Below are positions 41,590-52,628 of a stretch of 57,942 nt of DNA, piece after piece. Source of the DNA: Oidiodendron maius Zn (taxonomy: Eukaryota; Ascomycota; Leotiomycetes; Myxotrichaceae); contig KN832915.1 of assembly GCA_000827325.1 (NCBI GenBank), positions 1-57,942 of the forward strand. Reading direction: 5' to 3'. Numbering within the stretch: the stretch's first letter is position 1; each line of letters begins with the position of its first letter. The notes below the pieces were generated by a model. That model was not told where the DNA came from. It saw nothing but the letters and a program-made list of their open reading frames with translations, and did no database searches. Position numbers and translations under genes: made by a program.

Positions 41590-43235
41590 ATGGACGATCA
41601 AAGCGTGCTCCCTAAATCAATGATGGACGACACAATCCTGAAAAGGTCGACTTCCACGTCCGCTCCCACCACCGACAAGATCACGCCAGGCGAAGTTATT
41701 CCTGTCACAGACTCGAACTTCGCCCAGAGGTTTAACCTCCTCAGCACCCTTGGCATTTCCTTCTCCATTACAGCGACGCCCCTGGGAATTGGAACATATC
41801 TATCCGTCGTCATCGGCGTCGGCGGCAGCCCAGTATATTTTTATGGTTACCTTGTGGCCGTTGGCCTCAATCTCCTCGTTTGCATCTCATTGGCTGAGAT
41901 CGCTGCTGTCCATCCCCATGCATCTGGTAAGCTCGATGCTTCTGACGGTTTTGCAGCTGGAAGTTGTATGAGACCTTCACTAACCTCGTCTTAGGTCAGA
42001 TCTGGTGGACAGCTGTCCTGGCGCCGAAGAGGTACGCACGAGGTCTCAGCTACATCACCGGATGGCTGACTGGTGCGGCATGGTTTTTCTGGCTAGCTGC
42101 AGCATCCCTGATCACATCGCAGTTGATTTGGGCCTTGGTTTGCGTGTGCCATAACCTTTTTGTCGTTCAGCCATGGCACTATTATGTCCTTTACGTTGCG
42201 GCAACCCTTGTTGCGCTACTCTTCAATATCCCCTTGGTCAAAGTCTATCCGTATCTTCTGAAAGGTGTAGCCATATATATCAATGCTGGGGCTTTCTTCG
42301 TTCTTGTTGCACTTTTGGTCCAGGCACACCCAAAACAGTCCGCTAAATTCGTCTTCGCCGATTTTGTCAACCTCACGGGTTGGAGCTCGAACGGCATAGT
42401 GTTTATGCTCGGCCTGCTTCCTGGTTCCGTGGCCGTGAATGGCTTTGACTCTGCGGCCCACATGGCCGAGGAAATGGACAACCCGAGAAAGCAGGTTCCC
42501 CAAGTCATGGTCGGTTCCGCCGTCCTTAGCGCCATGACAGGTGTTCCCATGATTCTCGTCTACATGTTTTGCAATGTTGCCCCTGATAATCTCCTCACGC
42601 CGATCGGTGGCCAACCAGTGGCACAGTTGATGCTAGACGCCCTCCATTCTCTTCCTCTCACAATAATTGGTATCCTTATCTTTATCATCACATTAGTTGC
42701 TGCCACAACCTCGATAATGACAACATTCAGTCGTGTCTGGTGGTCATTCGCACGAGAAGGGGGGGTTCCCTTCTCCATGTGGCTGAGCCAGACTGATACG
42801 AGATGGAAGCTCCCAGTCAACGCGATCCTCTTCAGCTTTGTCGCGACGTTACTCATTGGCTTAATTGAGATTGGGTCGTCCACCGCTATTAACGCCATCC
42901 TTGGGACCAGCGTCCTCTGCATATTTGCCTCGTATTCCATTCCCATCTTCTGCCTGGTCATTGATCGTAGACGGGCGCTGGCGGGCAAGCGATATTTTTC
43001 ACTTGGCAGAGCAGGAATGACCATCAATGTGGTCGCCCTACTCTGGATGGTCTACGACTTTGTCTGGTTGTGCTTCCCCCTGTACCTGCCCATTAATTCG
43101 ACCACCATGAACTACTCCGTCGCCGTGTTTGCAGGCGTTATGCTGGTCACCGCCATCAACTGGTTCTGCTATTCGAAGGATGTTTACGTGGTCCCCAAGG
43201 CCATGGTGTTCAATGTGATGGATCCTATCGTGTAG
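41590..43235 (+). CDS. APC-family amino acid/GABA/choline-type permease
   Basis: Plasma-membrane proton symporter of the amino acid/choline transporter family. Two exons (41590-41926, 41995-43235) with a 68-nt intron give 525 residues and about 12 hydrophobic helices. The first helix region reads FNLLSTLGISFSITATPLGIG and the second ends in SLAEIAAVHPHASG. The sequence GFDSAAHMAEEMDNPRKQVP (about residue 273) is the signature between helices 6 and 7. TTFSRVWWSFAREGGVP follows, as in Uga4 and Hnm1-like proteins. The family carries GABA, choline, ethanolamine or polyamines; which one cannot be told. It lies by the aminotransferase and RidA genes, so uptake of an amine substrate is a fair guess. 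Confidence 0.9.
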
Positions 43236-43441
43236 GATGGGACTCCTACGGGGTTGCATCTTGGAGGGAAGGGAGCTATCTTCCGAAATGGACCGGATGC
43301 GAAGTGAGCAAGGTAGCCTAATATTGTAAACCAAAATGAACCTATTGTCATATCATAAGACTATAGCATATCATCCCCAAGAAATCTATCCTCAGCCGGA
43401 AAAGCATGTTGCTTATATAGGTCCTGCAAATTTGCCATTTG

Positions 43442-43870
43442 TTATTTGATCTTCCCAGTAATCAGACCATTACGGATATTCTCATTCCGCCCCATTTGCT
43501 GTACATGGATCTCATCTGGTCCATCAACAATGCGAAGTGTTCTGGTATGCCCCCACATCGTAGCGAGTGGAGTGTCTTGGCTAGGACCAGTAGTCCCGAA
43601 AGCCTGTATAGCGCAATCGAGGACAGTGATGGTTGTAGTTGAGACCACGATCTTTGCCTCTGCAATTTCTTTTAGGGCCAGTTTAGAGCTAAGTTCGTCC
43701 ATCGTGATGGCGGCGTTGAGGACTATTCGTTCAATCTTGACCCCAGGGTATTTGCTTCCACGAGAATAACGGAATGTCGCATGTAAGGACTACTAGATGT
43801 GTCGGTTTGGCCCATCACGAGATATATTTCGCGTCTAGGGTCTACCACTGCTACTTCACCATTTCTTGTC
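43442..43870 (-). pseudogene. acyl-CoA dehydrogenase relic (ACAD11-like)
   Basis: The conserved C-terminus of acyl-CoA dehydrogenases is intact at 43442-43702 (VLDCAIQAFGTTGPSQDTPL, then MWGHTRTLRIVDGPDEIHVQQ). Upstream, in two other frames, the middle of the enzyme survives as DPRREIYLVMGQTDT and HSVILVEANTLG. The part joining these (about 100 residues around helices G to I) is missing, and a stop and frame shifts separate the pieces. It is therefore an internally deleted pseudogene. A former beta-oxidation step next to the CTF1-like regulator is of interest. Confidence 0.75.
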
Positions 43871-44703
43871 TGTCTTGGTATGGATACGGCACCATTACAG
43901 AGGTCAGTCTGTGAATATGGCAGCGGCTCGTTTCAAGAAACCTGACAATAACTCGGGGTCGCTATCACCTTCCATCCGACGACCGGGTGGCTTATACTCT
44001 TACGTGAGATGTGCCTTGGGACAGTCAATATGTATTGGTTGGAGAAAATGCGGTGCTGCTTAAGCCACTTAATAACGGTAACACTAGGGTTGGTACAGAG
44101 TTGATACAGTTTGGTATTAAAGCAATGCTGGTGATATGTTAACAGAAAAGAAGTTAAGTACCTATCGAGGCTTGGTTAATATAACTCGTTGAAATATCTA
44201 GATAGAAGCCTGTCCTCCTGTGCGGCATCTCGTCTATTCTTACGTTATAAACATAGTCCATACTTCCTCGATTGGCAATCCCCATCTCTCTTTAGCTCTA
44301 TATGCTTTCTAATTCCCAGACTTCAGGTCAATGGGGATTTAGACAGAGATGTGAGATTTTCGATGGCAAGCAAAGCTCTATAATATCATCAGTATTCGAG
44401 CGCTAAGAGATAGACCCCTTTGGAGCTACCTTAAAACATGACTTCGTCCTGGGTATCATCAACTTTGCTATTATAACTAAAGGAATAGCCAGCAATAAAA
44501 TAACAATATGTCCCGGTTGGCGTTTGAAGCCTAGAGAGATGGTCCCAAAAGGGCAATCGAAAGTGCCGGAAAGAAACATCATTAAATTCCGGTATGTAAG
44601 GCGGCAAATGATCCTTCTCGGTGTGATAGCCCTCAGCACAGATTCAGAACTCTTTCCCAACTTTTGACATTTTAATATAAAGACTATTCTCTCCGTGGTC
44701 TAT
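43871..44703. other. no clear gene; possible transporter debris
   Basis: Only one feature is suggestive: on the minus strand at 44403-44660 a hydrophobic segment GHIVILLLAIPLVIIAKLMI followed by P-R-T-K, like the last helix of an MFS efflux pump. This is too weak for a call. Confidence 0.3.
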
Positions 44704-46664
44704 TTAAACAAGGAGAAGATCAATTCCTAGGGCCTCAGGGATGTCAATACTCGTGACTCTTGATTCGAGGTCCTCGCTATACCCGTGGTCGCGGCGATGC
44801 CAGACTTCAATGACTATAGTCTTAATATTTGCCGCGCCACCGATACCTTGCTGCAATCGTCGTGCAAACAACCGAAGCGATCTCTGCCGAAGATCATGAC
44901 TATCAGCCTCACATGCGATCACATATACCGGCCAAGACAATCCGGCAACGTTCATCTCCGCTTCTAGGATATTGATGGCTTCTAGATGATAAAGACCCTG
45001 TTCAACGAGATGTTGCAAGTTCTTTGATGCGCGCCTGAGAATCTGTCGCTCGTAGTATATATTGCACGCCATGTAGAAAGCGCATGCATGTTGTCGCGCC
45101 AACCTCTCCGAGACTTCCGTTGGGCATGAGAAGTGGAGTGCGATGGGGTTGATTAATAACATCCTCTGTGCAAGTGCACGAAGCTCGGCTGGTGTACCGG
45201 GACACGCCAGTGTACTTCGCCAGTTAATCTCAAGAATTATATCGAGAATGGGCTTCGTGACGCCGAATAGACGCTGGAGATAATTAGTACCATCTTGGTG
45301 AGCCACTGAGGATGCAACTGATCTAGATGTACGTATGCCTTCCGAATCATCTAGTGGCTCCAATTCCAGTTCCCGATATTTGTCGGCTCTCCGCTGGTGA
45401 GTATTTCCCAGAGCCTCGAGTAATTGGAAAAGCTGATACAGCACGACCTCATCTTCCGTCCTAATCCATGCATGGCCCATAGATCTAAGCCATTCTCTGC
45501 CGGCCCCTACGTGTATGCGCCATTCTGAGAACTGGCCACTGATTGCTTCGGTAGCACTCAAGATAATGATTGTTGCTAGGAACGCAGTCTTGTGGCCAGA
45601 GAGGTCCCCAGAAATGCTGCATCGGAGGTGCCGTAAACTTATTTCCTGGTGTCTCATAGCCGTTAGGTGTGCCTCACTCGTATGGTGGATCTGGGCTAAG
45701 TTGAAGGATGTCAAGGCGTAGATGCTGTGTAAAAGTGCAGTATTGAAGCCAATATGTCCGGACGGTGCGGCCGCGGCCATTGCAAGAGGGATGACAATTT
45801 TCTGATATGGGTTGTCTGGATGACCTGTGGAGATCATTATCCCGCTAGCGGATGTCACCCAGTAGTGAAAGAGTCGTCGTTCCTCTGCTGTGGAGGAGAC
45901 AAGAAATGGCCGAAGGAGAGGCAGCAATTGCTGCTGTATGTGGGCGTGATCCTCATGGGTGGCGTAGTTCAACTCCTTAGGGGTGCTGGCTAGAACTTCA
46001 TCAATCTCGATTTCGTCACACAGATTCTGAAACACAGGGTCCCATAGTTAGCAAAATGACATCATTTCGAGCGCAGGCCATATAGGGAGGAAGTACGGAG
46101 TCTCTTCCTTCGCAAGTCCCGTAAACAGTCAGGTTGCTGTCAATATCGCATCCTGAAGCTGGATGCTACACCATCATGATAACGTTAGTCACCCGTAAAA
46201 ACGTCGACTCGAACAGAAAAGTCAAATACCTGTGCGAATTCGTCATATGCGATAGGAGAAGATGTATTGCTATCGTCATTGTATGAAGTCTCGTTTTTAT
46301 CAGAGGAAGCAGACGATGGCAATCTGAAAGCGAAGAAAGGTCCAGCTTGGCATCCAGGGCAATCAATCTCGCCAGAGTCTAGGCTATCGATAGCCGAGTC
46401 TAGTTCTTTATCGCTGAAGGTCGGATGCCGCCTGTCAGATTCTAAAAAGAGTAATCGGCCTTTGGCTGGGTTTGGGGTAGATAGGTCCTCCTGATCCCAC
46501 GAGAGTCTGACGCCATATCCTTCACAGGCCCGTTTACTCTTTAGACATCTATTGCATGCTGGCCGTGTAGTGTCGCACTTGACACCACGTGCCCGGCATG
46601 TCCAGCATCCGCTGTAGGTCTTCGTCCTCTTGATACTAGCTCGTAATCTAGTTTTGCTGGGCAT
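44704..46664 (-). CDS. Zn2Cys6 transcription factor, Fungal_trans_2 type
   Basis: Nuclear regulator. Two exons (46230-46664, 44704-46026) joined by a 203-nt intron in phase 0 give 585 residues. The zinc cluster is at residues 20-48: CWTCRARGVKCD, then RPACNRCLKSKRACEGYG. The body contains RRLFHYWVTSASGIMISTG and NPYQKIVIPLAMA. Later come SEWRIHVGAGREWL and a C-terminal VEQGLYHLEA...GLSWPVYVIACEA block, all as in ARCA-like regulators. The intron is longer than others here and its far part could include a small extra exon, so the 145-150 residue region is less sure. Its partial duplicate is the pseudogene at 15241-16040. Targets unknown. Confidence 0.83.
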
Positions 46665-47137
46665 GGTGGTCTCATAGGACGACCAGATTGACCCACGTTT
46701 ATGCAGCGACGAAATTCAGGAGCGAAACCGTGAAGACGGCGTCGATGCTGAGTTGGGGTATCAGAAGAAATCTATAGGCCTAGGGGTTTCGGCAAAGTTG
46801 ACCGGAAGTTGACAGAAAGTTGACAGCATGGCCGAGGCCAGACGGACGAGGAGTTGAAGGAGTACGAAAGTGTAGGTTGGGTGGCCAATGTTCTAGAGCA
46901 AGTGACAGCGAGTCCCAGCCGCTCTAACGGCGGTCTCGTGATGATCATGACTGTCCATTGCGCGAGCTAATCCTAAATGGGCCGCTAATACAGAACATGT
47001 CACATGACTCTCTTCCTGTCTAGCCACTAATCTCGTCTAAGCCTATCTTACTAGGGTGGCCTGCAGCCCGCTTCAGACCCCCCCGCTGCATGCCAGTATA
47101 GAAAGCTTGCTTCTAACTTAACTTAACGTAGTTGATA
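46665..47137. other. regulator promoter, no gene seen
   Basis: Upstream of the regulator start. Two near-identical short units, GTTGACCGGAAGTTGACAGAAAGTTGACAG, stand at 46797-46826 in tandem form; they could be binding sites. Nothing else is recognised. Confidence 0.4.
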
Positions 47138-47208
47138 AGTAAGCGGATCATATCAGTAACGTAGTCCACCAGTAAGCCGGTCACACCAGTAAGCCGGTCA
47201 GGTTCCCC
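47138..47208. repeat. four degenerate 16-17 bp tandem units
   Basis: Units start at 47138, 47155, 47171 and 47188 and share AGTAAGC(C)GG(A/T)CA. They lie about 75 bp beyond the end of the pogo-like transposase relic, so they are probably the subterminal repeats of that transposon. Confidence 0.55.
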
Positions 47209-47281
47209 ACTATCACCATATATATTAATTAATTAAAATTCAACCACTTAAAACACTAACTAACTAATTGAACCAGTTGAT

Positions 47282-48752
47282 TTATTGACGCTTTGGGCAC
47301 GTACAAGCAGTATGTTCTAATGATCTACATACACTATATGTCCGTGGTGCACGTATTAATACAGACGGTGTAGGTGGTTTAACTACCTGAATTCTAGCTT
47401 CTTCATGAATTATAGAATGATTTAGACCCCCTAGAACCTCTTGAGCAGTCAAAGTCCCTCCTTTACCGACAAATACTGTCTTCTTTGCCCTCTTCTTCTA
47501 TACCTTTGCATTTACAGCCCGTAATTGCCTATTCTTGGCTACAAGGATTGTTGCGTTATACATAGCCATTTGGCAGCCCTTAATTAGCTAGTTCACTGCC
47601 TGAACGGTTGGAATAGGAGGACTCTGTGCATTATAGCGAATTAGCCCCTGAATAACCTTAGTTTGAAGCTCTAGTTTAGCAACATTATGTAGTGTTTCGG
47701 GGTTCTAGAGACGTGGGACTTGAGTCGATACTCGAGAAGGTGATAGTGTCTACATTTAGACATATAATTCTAACAAGACTTGATCTGGGTCAAAGGGAAC
47801 TATCCTAGTAGCTTTAAAACCACTCTGAATTGTAGCCGATTGATATACAGCCGGGCGAATCTCTTGATATAAGGTTAGAAAGTCATCCTTGTCAATGTGG
47901 TTAATTCTGATGCGCATTTGTGCTTTAACAACCTGTCTGTAGAGTCGTTTTAGGACTGCAAAATAGCTTACGTCTAGAGGCTATAGAATATGCGAGGAGT
48001 GGGGAGGCATGCAAAGCACAATGATTAAGTTCTCTTTGGCGTATTGGTCAAATTTAGCTATAACATGACTTCCATGTCTGTCAAGAATTAAAAGCCGATA
48101 TTTTCTAACTGTACGACCCTAAGTATGTAGATTAAAGACCTTCTGGAGCCAGGTAAGGCCTAATTCATTAGTCGTCTAGCCATTACCACTAACTCCAATA
48201 CGCCAAGGGACAGACTCATACTAGCTTAGCTAGTACATGACGCCTTTAAGGATAATCATGGGAGGCAAGACCCAGCTAGTCTAGTTGATTGACTTAATCG
48301 CTATAACCAATTCACGATTTCTAGACTAAAGTAACACTATACGATCCCTCTTAGTAGACGTAACCACTTTTGCTGTAGAAATCACGCCTATTTGGAATCC
48401 CGTCTTATCAAAATTATAAATATCCTCCTTTAGAATCCTATATTTTGCTACTATATTCTATACTAGCCAATACTAGACTCGAATAACCTCGGGATCCTTG
48501 TATTTTGTATGCTTATAATCATACTTTTGACTATATCGGGATTTGATTTTAGGGTATCAAGTTATAAAGCAGTAGACCCAGTTTTTGCCTAATATAGTCT
48601 ACTCAATCGACGCGTTCTGGACGCGTTCTCTAAGGAGTAATTCAGCCATTTGTTGCACTAGGACTTGTATAGGAGGTATGCCACGTGTATTAAGGGATAA
48701 TATCTAGTCAATTAATGCAGTTTCTTCGGTTTGAGTGAGTTTAAGGATAGGA
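47282..48752 (-). mobile_element. pogo/Fot1-type DDE transposase relic with many TAG stops
   Basis: Read on the minus strand, one frame carries most of a Fot1/pogo transposase. From the N-terminal side it has a helix-turn-helix CENP-B-like part (LTQTEETALID, WVYCFIT), the catalytic region YNFDKTGFQIGVISTAKV, then LLILDRHGSHVIAKF with the second Asp and CMPPHSSH followed by PLDVSYFAVLKRLY with the third. The end is a Cys/His tail (CRSLEHTACTC) before the stop at 47282-47284. At least nine in-frame TAG codons stand where relatives have Gln (CAG) or Trp (TGG), the outcome of C-to-T change on either strand. The N-terminus is cut at 48753 by the gypsy element. Confidence 0.8.
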
Positions 48753-49032
48753 TGTTACGGACGAATGGTCGTCACGTGGCCAGGGCGAGACATAGAGCGC
48801 AGCTGAGACGCTGGTGCGACGCACTAGCTGCGACGACTCCTAGATCTTAGGAGTGGGACTCTGATAAAAGGAGAGTGATCCTCTCTAAGGGTTCTGTAAG
48901 AAATAGTCTGTCTTTTGAATTGATTTCTGCTTCAGGGCACGGGAGTTGTCCTGGGAGCTTATACGATATCATTGCACGTGTTGCGCCTGTGATTCCCTGC
49001 CTTTACGCCAGCCTCTGGGAGGCATCCTTACA
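48753..49032 (+). repeat. putative 5' LTR
   Basis: Bounded by TGTTAC at 48753 and TTACA at 49028-49032, with a TATA-like GATAAAAGG at 48863-48871. No second LTR copy exists in the window, so the 3' boundary is a guess. No clear tRNA primer site was identified after it. Confidence 0.4.
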
Positions 49033-49080
49033 TTCTATTTCTTCCAACCTTTCGAAGGCGGCAGTTCGTCACAGGGCGTA

Positions 49081-50283
49081 ATGAACACGCGGTCTACAAC
49101 TAGGCACCCAGACCTTAGTGAACAAATGGATCTACCAACTCAAGATAGTGGAACGGAAGTAGGCAGTGAAGCGCAGGCGCTTCAGCTGCGACTTGCTGCT
49201 CTACAAGAAGAAAATGCAATCCTTGAAGCTGAAGCTGCAGTACGGGAGACAAGGCTGCGTTTAGAGGAGGCAATAAGGGAAGAAGAGGCCCGTGGGGAGC
49301 GCTTGCGAAGCGAAGCCCAGGAGTCGTCTATAAGAAGGGGTTCTCAAGCCGCTGCTGAGACGCCAGCGGAGAGACCAATTGGAGCAGTACCGGTGCTACC
49401 ACAGCCTTATGCACTATTTCAGTCGCCATATAAACATCAGCATGCAGAAAAGCCAAAGTCTTATAAGGGGAAGAGCCTGCGTGAATACAGCGATTTCGTT
49501 GCGGCGTGTAAGAATGAATATATGACGTTCCCTGACTGGTTTTCTGTCGACAAGCATAAGATTCAATATGCTGTTAAACACTTAGATCGAAGGCCTCGTA
49601 TAGCGTGGGAGCGTGAGGATATTGAGGACCATACATGGGATACATTCCAGGAGTTTTTATTAGATCAGATCTGTGATAAGCTGAATCGCCAGATCCGCGC
49701 AGTCACTGAGCTAGAGCACGCCAAGATGAGAGATAATCAGCCTATTAGCGAATTTGCAGACTATTTGGACCTCCTACAAAGCCAGATTAAGGGCCAAACA
49801 GAACAGCAGAAATATAATACCCTCTTAGCCAAGATCCCTCCAGAGATCCAGCTTACTCTCCTGGCACGAGCCGACGACTCGCTGCCTACCACCCAGACAG
49901 CGCTTATCGGTGCGGTGGAGAGGATTCAGGGTAAAGGGATCACTCTTGAGGGTGCGCAGAGAGGGCGAAACGCAGATGTAGAGACAGAGTCCCCGACTGC
50001 AGGAAGTAAGAGAGCGGGGTCACCTCTAGAAAAGAGTCATTCAAGAAGGCGTCCGCCGTGGGCCCAAGGTGGTAGAACAGGACAAAACAAGGACCCGAAT
50101 ACCATTCCGGTTCAAGGAGGGCCACGCGCTGGCGGTTCGACAGTGCCGTGCCGCGTCTGTGGTCAGTCCGGCCACTCAATGGGCCAATGCGACAAGGTCC
50201 AGTGCTTCACCTGCAAGAAGCAGGGGCACATCTCGCCAAATTGCCCTGAGAAGCTCCAGGAAAAAGGCAAAGCTCAGGCCTAA
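49081..50283 (+). CDS. gag: retrotransposon Gag with two zinc knuckles
   Basis: Capsid and nucleocapsid protein of the gypsy element, 400 residues from the ATG at 49081. An N-terminal coiled coil (residues 30-85, Glu- and Arg-rich) is followed by the capsid domain with KSYKGKSLREYSDFVAACKN near residue 125, the typical retrotrans_gag start. A basic linker follows, then two CCHC knuckles, CRVCGQSGHSMGQC and CFTCKKQGHISPNC. Some members have one knuckle, so two is slightly unusual. The TAA stop at 50281 lies 65 bp before the pol ATG, in another frame, so Pol needs frameshifting, reinitiation or a separate start. Confidence 0.9.
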   Translation: MNTRSTTRHPDLSEQMDLPTQDSGTEVGSEAQALQLRLAALQEENAILEAEAAVRETRLRLEEAIREEEARGERLRSEAQESSIRRGSQAAAETPAERPIGAVPVLPQPYALFQSPYKHQHAEKPKSYKGKSLREYSDFVAACKNEYMTFPDWFSVDKHKIQYAVKHLDRRPRIAWEREDIEDHTWDTFQEFLLDQICDKLNRQIRAVTELEHAKMRDNQPISEFADYLDLLQSQIKGQTEQQKYNTLLAKIPPEIQLTLLARADDSLPTTQTALIGAVERIQGKGITLEGAQRGRNADVETESPTAGSKRAGSPLEKSHSRRRPPWAQGGRTGQNKDPNTIPVQGGPRAGGSTVPCRVCGQSGHSMGQCDKVQCFTCKKQGHISPNCPEKLQEKGKAQA

Positions 50284-50348
50284 TAGCCTCCGTAGACCTG
50301 GGAGCCTATCAAGGAGGGGAGTATCGCGATAAGAAAGGTCGGACGCAG

Positions 50349-52628
50349 ATGCGCCTGATAATCGACGTCTCGGTAGAGGACCAGGACGGGGAGTTGAGGA
50401 TAGAGAAAGCCCTTCTTGACAGTGGAGCCGAGGCAAATGTAGTGTCTCAAAGGCTGGTCAAAGAGTGTGGTTGGAAGGAGTCAGGAGCATCACCTCCCCT
50501 GCAAAGCATCGACCATAAGCCTATCTTTGTATATGGCTTGCATTCGATCAAGGTGGGTGCTAGTGATAGCGTGGGCCAGTCGCGGACCCAGCGTCACGAC
50601 TTCGCAGCTGTGGACCTGGAAGCGTACTCTATGGTGCTCGGATACCCATGGTTATATGATGTGGACCCGCGTATCAGCTTCCGTACCCATAGCTGGGAGT
50701 ATCGAGAGGAGCTGGCAAAGGTAGACCTGTTGACGGCAGAGGAGTTCGCTGCCGTGCTTGAAGACGTCGAGGAGAATGTGCCTCTATTTGGAGCGTATTT
50801 CCAGCCGCGTCGAACAAAAGTCTTAATCGCTACATTTAGTGAGGGGAACGAGGGGGCGCAAGCCCAGCGTATCCCAGAAGAATATACGGAGTTTTCGGAA
50901 GTGTTCAGTGAGGAGAAGGCTGCTGAGTTACCAGCAATTGACGGGCCGAGCCATGCGATTGAGCTTAAAGAAGGCGCAGCGCCGCCGTGGGGGCCTATGT
51001 ATGTGTTGGCAGAGAAGGAGATGGATGCACTGCGGGAATATTTGTCCAAAATGCTTCATAGAGGTTGGATAAGACGCTCATCTAGCCCTGCAGGTGCCCC
51101 AATCCTCTTTGTCCCTAAGAAAGATGGGGGCTTGCGTTTATGTGTCGACTATCGGGCGTTGAACGAGATCACGATCAAAAATAGGGCACCGCTCCCACTG
51201 ATCAGCGAGACTCTAGACCGCTTGAGTAAGGCGGTAATCTTTACAAAGTTGGATCTTAAGGATGCCTATCATCGGATCCGGATCCGGGCAGGCGACGAGT
51301 GGAAGACCGCTTTCCGCACGCGCTACGGCCACTTCGAATACTGTGTGATGCCATTTGGGCTCTGTAATGCCCCAGCCACGTTCCAGCAGTATATCAATGA
51401 GGCTCTAGCTGGGCTTATTGATGTGTTTTGTGTAGTATACCTTGATGATATACTCATCTTCTCTGAGAAAGCCGAGGAGCATGCGAGCCATGTGCGCCAA
51501 GTGCTCGAGCGGCTCCAGAGGTATAAATTATTTGTGAATCCAAAGAAGTGTGACTTCCATACAGACCGGGTTGAGTTCCTCGGGTTTGTCATTTCCACGA
51601 CTGGTGTGTCGATGGAGCAGAGCAGGATAAACGCCATCAAAGATTGGCCTGTCCCTATATCATTCCGGGAGATCCAAGTGTTCTTGGGCTTCGCGAACTT
51701 TTACCGGCGTTTTATACACCGCTATTCACACCATGCGGCGCCGCTTACGAGTCTCCTGCGAGGAGCAAAGGATGGCAGGAAGACAGGACCTTTTGAGTTT
51801 GGGCCAGAGGCCTTAGAAGCTTTCGAGAAGCTGAAAGAAGCATTTACCCAAGCACCTATACTCGCACACTTCGAGCCAGGGTTGCGCACAATGGTCGAAA
51901 CTGATGCATCAAGGTTTGCAATAGGCGGCGTGTTGTCCCAGTTGCATGGAGAGACGCCAGATGCACGCTGGCATCCTGTAGCGTTCTACTCCAAGAAGAT
52001 GACGCCTACCCAGCAGTCATACCATACAGGCGATCAAGAGATGCTGGCTATTATTACAGCCTTTGACGAATGGAGACACTACCTTGCATACAGCGCTTCG
52101 ACAGTGATAGTAAAGACTGATCATGATAACCTGAAGAGGTTTATGCAGAAGAAGCTAAATGGCCGACAGGTACGTTGGGCCCAGAAGCTTTCAGAATTTG
52201 ACTTTAGGATCGAGTATCGGCCAGGACGGAGTAACCCCGCCGATGGCCCTTCGAGGCGACCTGATCACAAGCCCCTCACAGATGAGGTGGCAGAGGAGCT
52301 GTTGCCGAGCATTCGTGCAAAGCTCAAGGGGGTGTTTATGACGCGCAGAGCCGTGTTCACCCACCAGAATCGCCAGGTATTCATTGCTATGAAGCCTGTA
52401 GAAAATCCCTTGGAAAATAGGACCCTCCAAGGTGGGCGACGATGCCTAGGCCGATCCAATGGTTGGCGGATCCAGACGGGGCGAGATGCTCACGGGCTGG
52501 TGGATAACCGCGGCGTAGCCCTGTCGCAGACCGGGCTTAATCCTGTCGCTGGGACTGAGATCTGCAGGTCTCTCGTTCCACGAGTATATGCGATAGTAAG
52601 CATTCCCGAAGCGGTTCCAAAACTGTAA
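50349..52628 (+). CDS. pol: retrotransposon Pol, truncated (protease, RT, RNase H)
   Basis: The aspartic protease motif ALLDSGAEANVVS is near residue 24. Reverse transcriptase follows with GWIRRSSSPAGAPILFVPKK, FTKLDLKDAYHRI, PFGLCNAPATFQ and the active site VYLDDILIFS (about residue 363). Ty3-type RNase H has ETDASRFAIGGVLSQ, TDHDNLKRFM and PADGPSRRPD. After about residue 690 the reading frame is not Pol-like and closes at 52626. The His/Cys finger and DDE integrase core that should follow are missing, so this copy cannot integrate by itself. Confidence 0.9.
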   Translation: MRLIIDVSVEDQDGELRIEKALLDSGAEANVVSQRLVKECGWKESGASPPLQSIDHKPIFVYGLHSIKVGASDSVGQSRTQRHDFAAVDLEAYSMVLGYPWLYDVDPRISFRTHSWEYREELAKVDLLTAEEFAAVLEDVEENVPLFGAYFQPRRTKVLIATFSEGNEGAQAQRIPEEYTEFSEVFSEEKAAELPAIDGPSHAIELKEGAAPPWGPMYVLAEKEMDALREYLSKMLHRGWIRRSSSPAGAPILFVPKKDGGLRLCVDYRALNEITIKNRAPLPLISETLDRLSKAVIFTKLDLKDAYHRIRIRAGDEWKTAFRTRYGHFEYCVMPFGLCNAPATFQQYINEALAGLIDVFCVVYLDDILIFSEKAEEHASHVRQVLERLQRYKLFVNPKKCDFHTDRVEFLGFVISTTGVSMEQSRINAIKDWPVPISFREIQVFLGFANFYRRFIHRYSHHAAPLTSLLRGAKDGRKTGPFEFGPEALEAFEKLKEAFTQAPILAHFEPGLRTMVETDASRFAIGGVLSQLHGETPDARWHPVAFYSKKMTPTQQSYHTGDQEMLAIITAFDEWRHYLAYSASTVIVKTDHDNLKRFMQKKLNGRQVRWAQKLSEFDFRIEYRPGRSNPADGPSRRPDHKPLTDEVAEELLPSIRAKLKGVFMTRRAVFTHQNRQVFIAMKPVENPLENRTLQGGRRCLGRSNGWRIQTGRDAHGLVDNRGVALSQTGLNPVAGTEICRSLVPRVYAIVSIPEAVPKL

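Larger units (their letters stand above)
48753..52628 (+). mobile_element. Ty3/gypsy LTR retrotransposon, 3'-truncated
   Basis: Begins with TGTTACGG at 48753, directly after transposase sequence of the pogo relic. It holds gag (49081-50283) and a pol frame (50349-52628) with protease, reverse transcriptase and RNase H, in that order. The integrase, the rest of the internal region and the 3' LTR are absent. After about 52400 the sequence no longer resembles pol and soon enters an MFS transporter frame. The reading frames are open without RIP-like stops, so it is much younger than the pogo copy it interrupts. Confidence 0.88.

Noticed and set aside
47138-47208. CRISPR-like spaced repeat
   Set aside because: Units are contiguous and degenerate, lie beside a transposase relic, and the genome is fungal.
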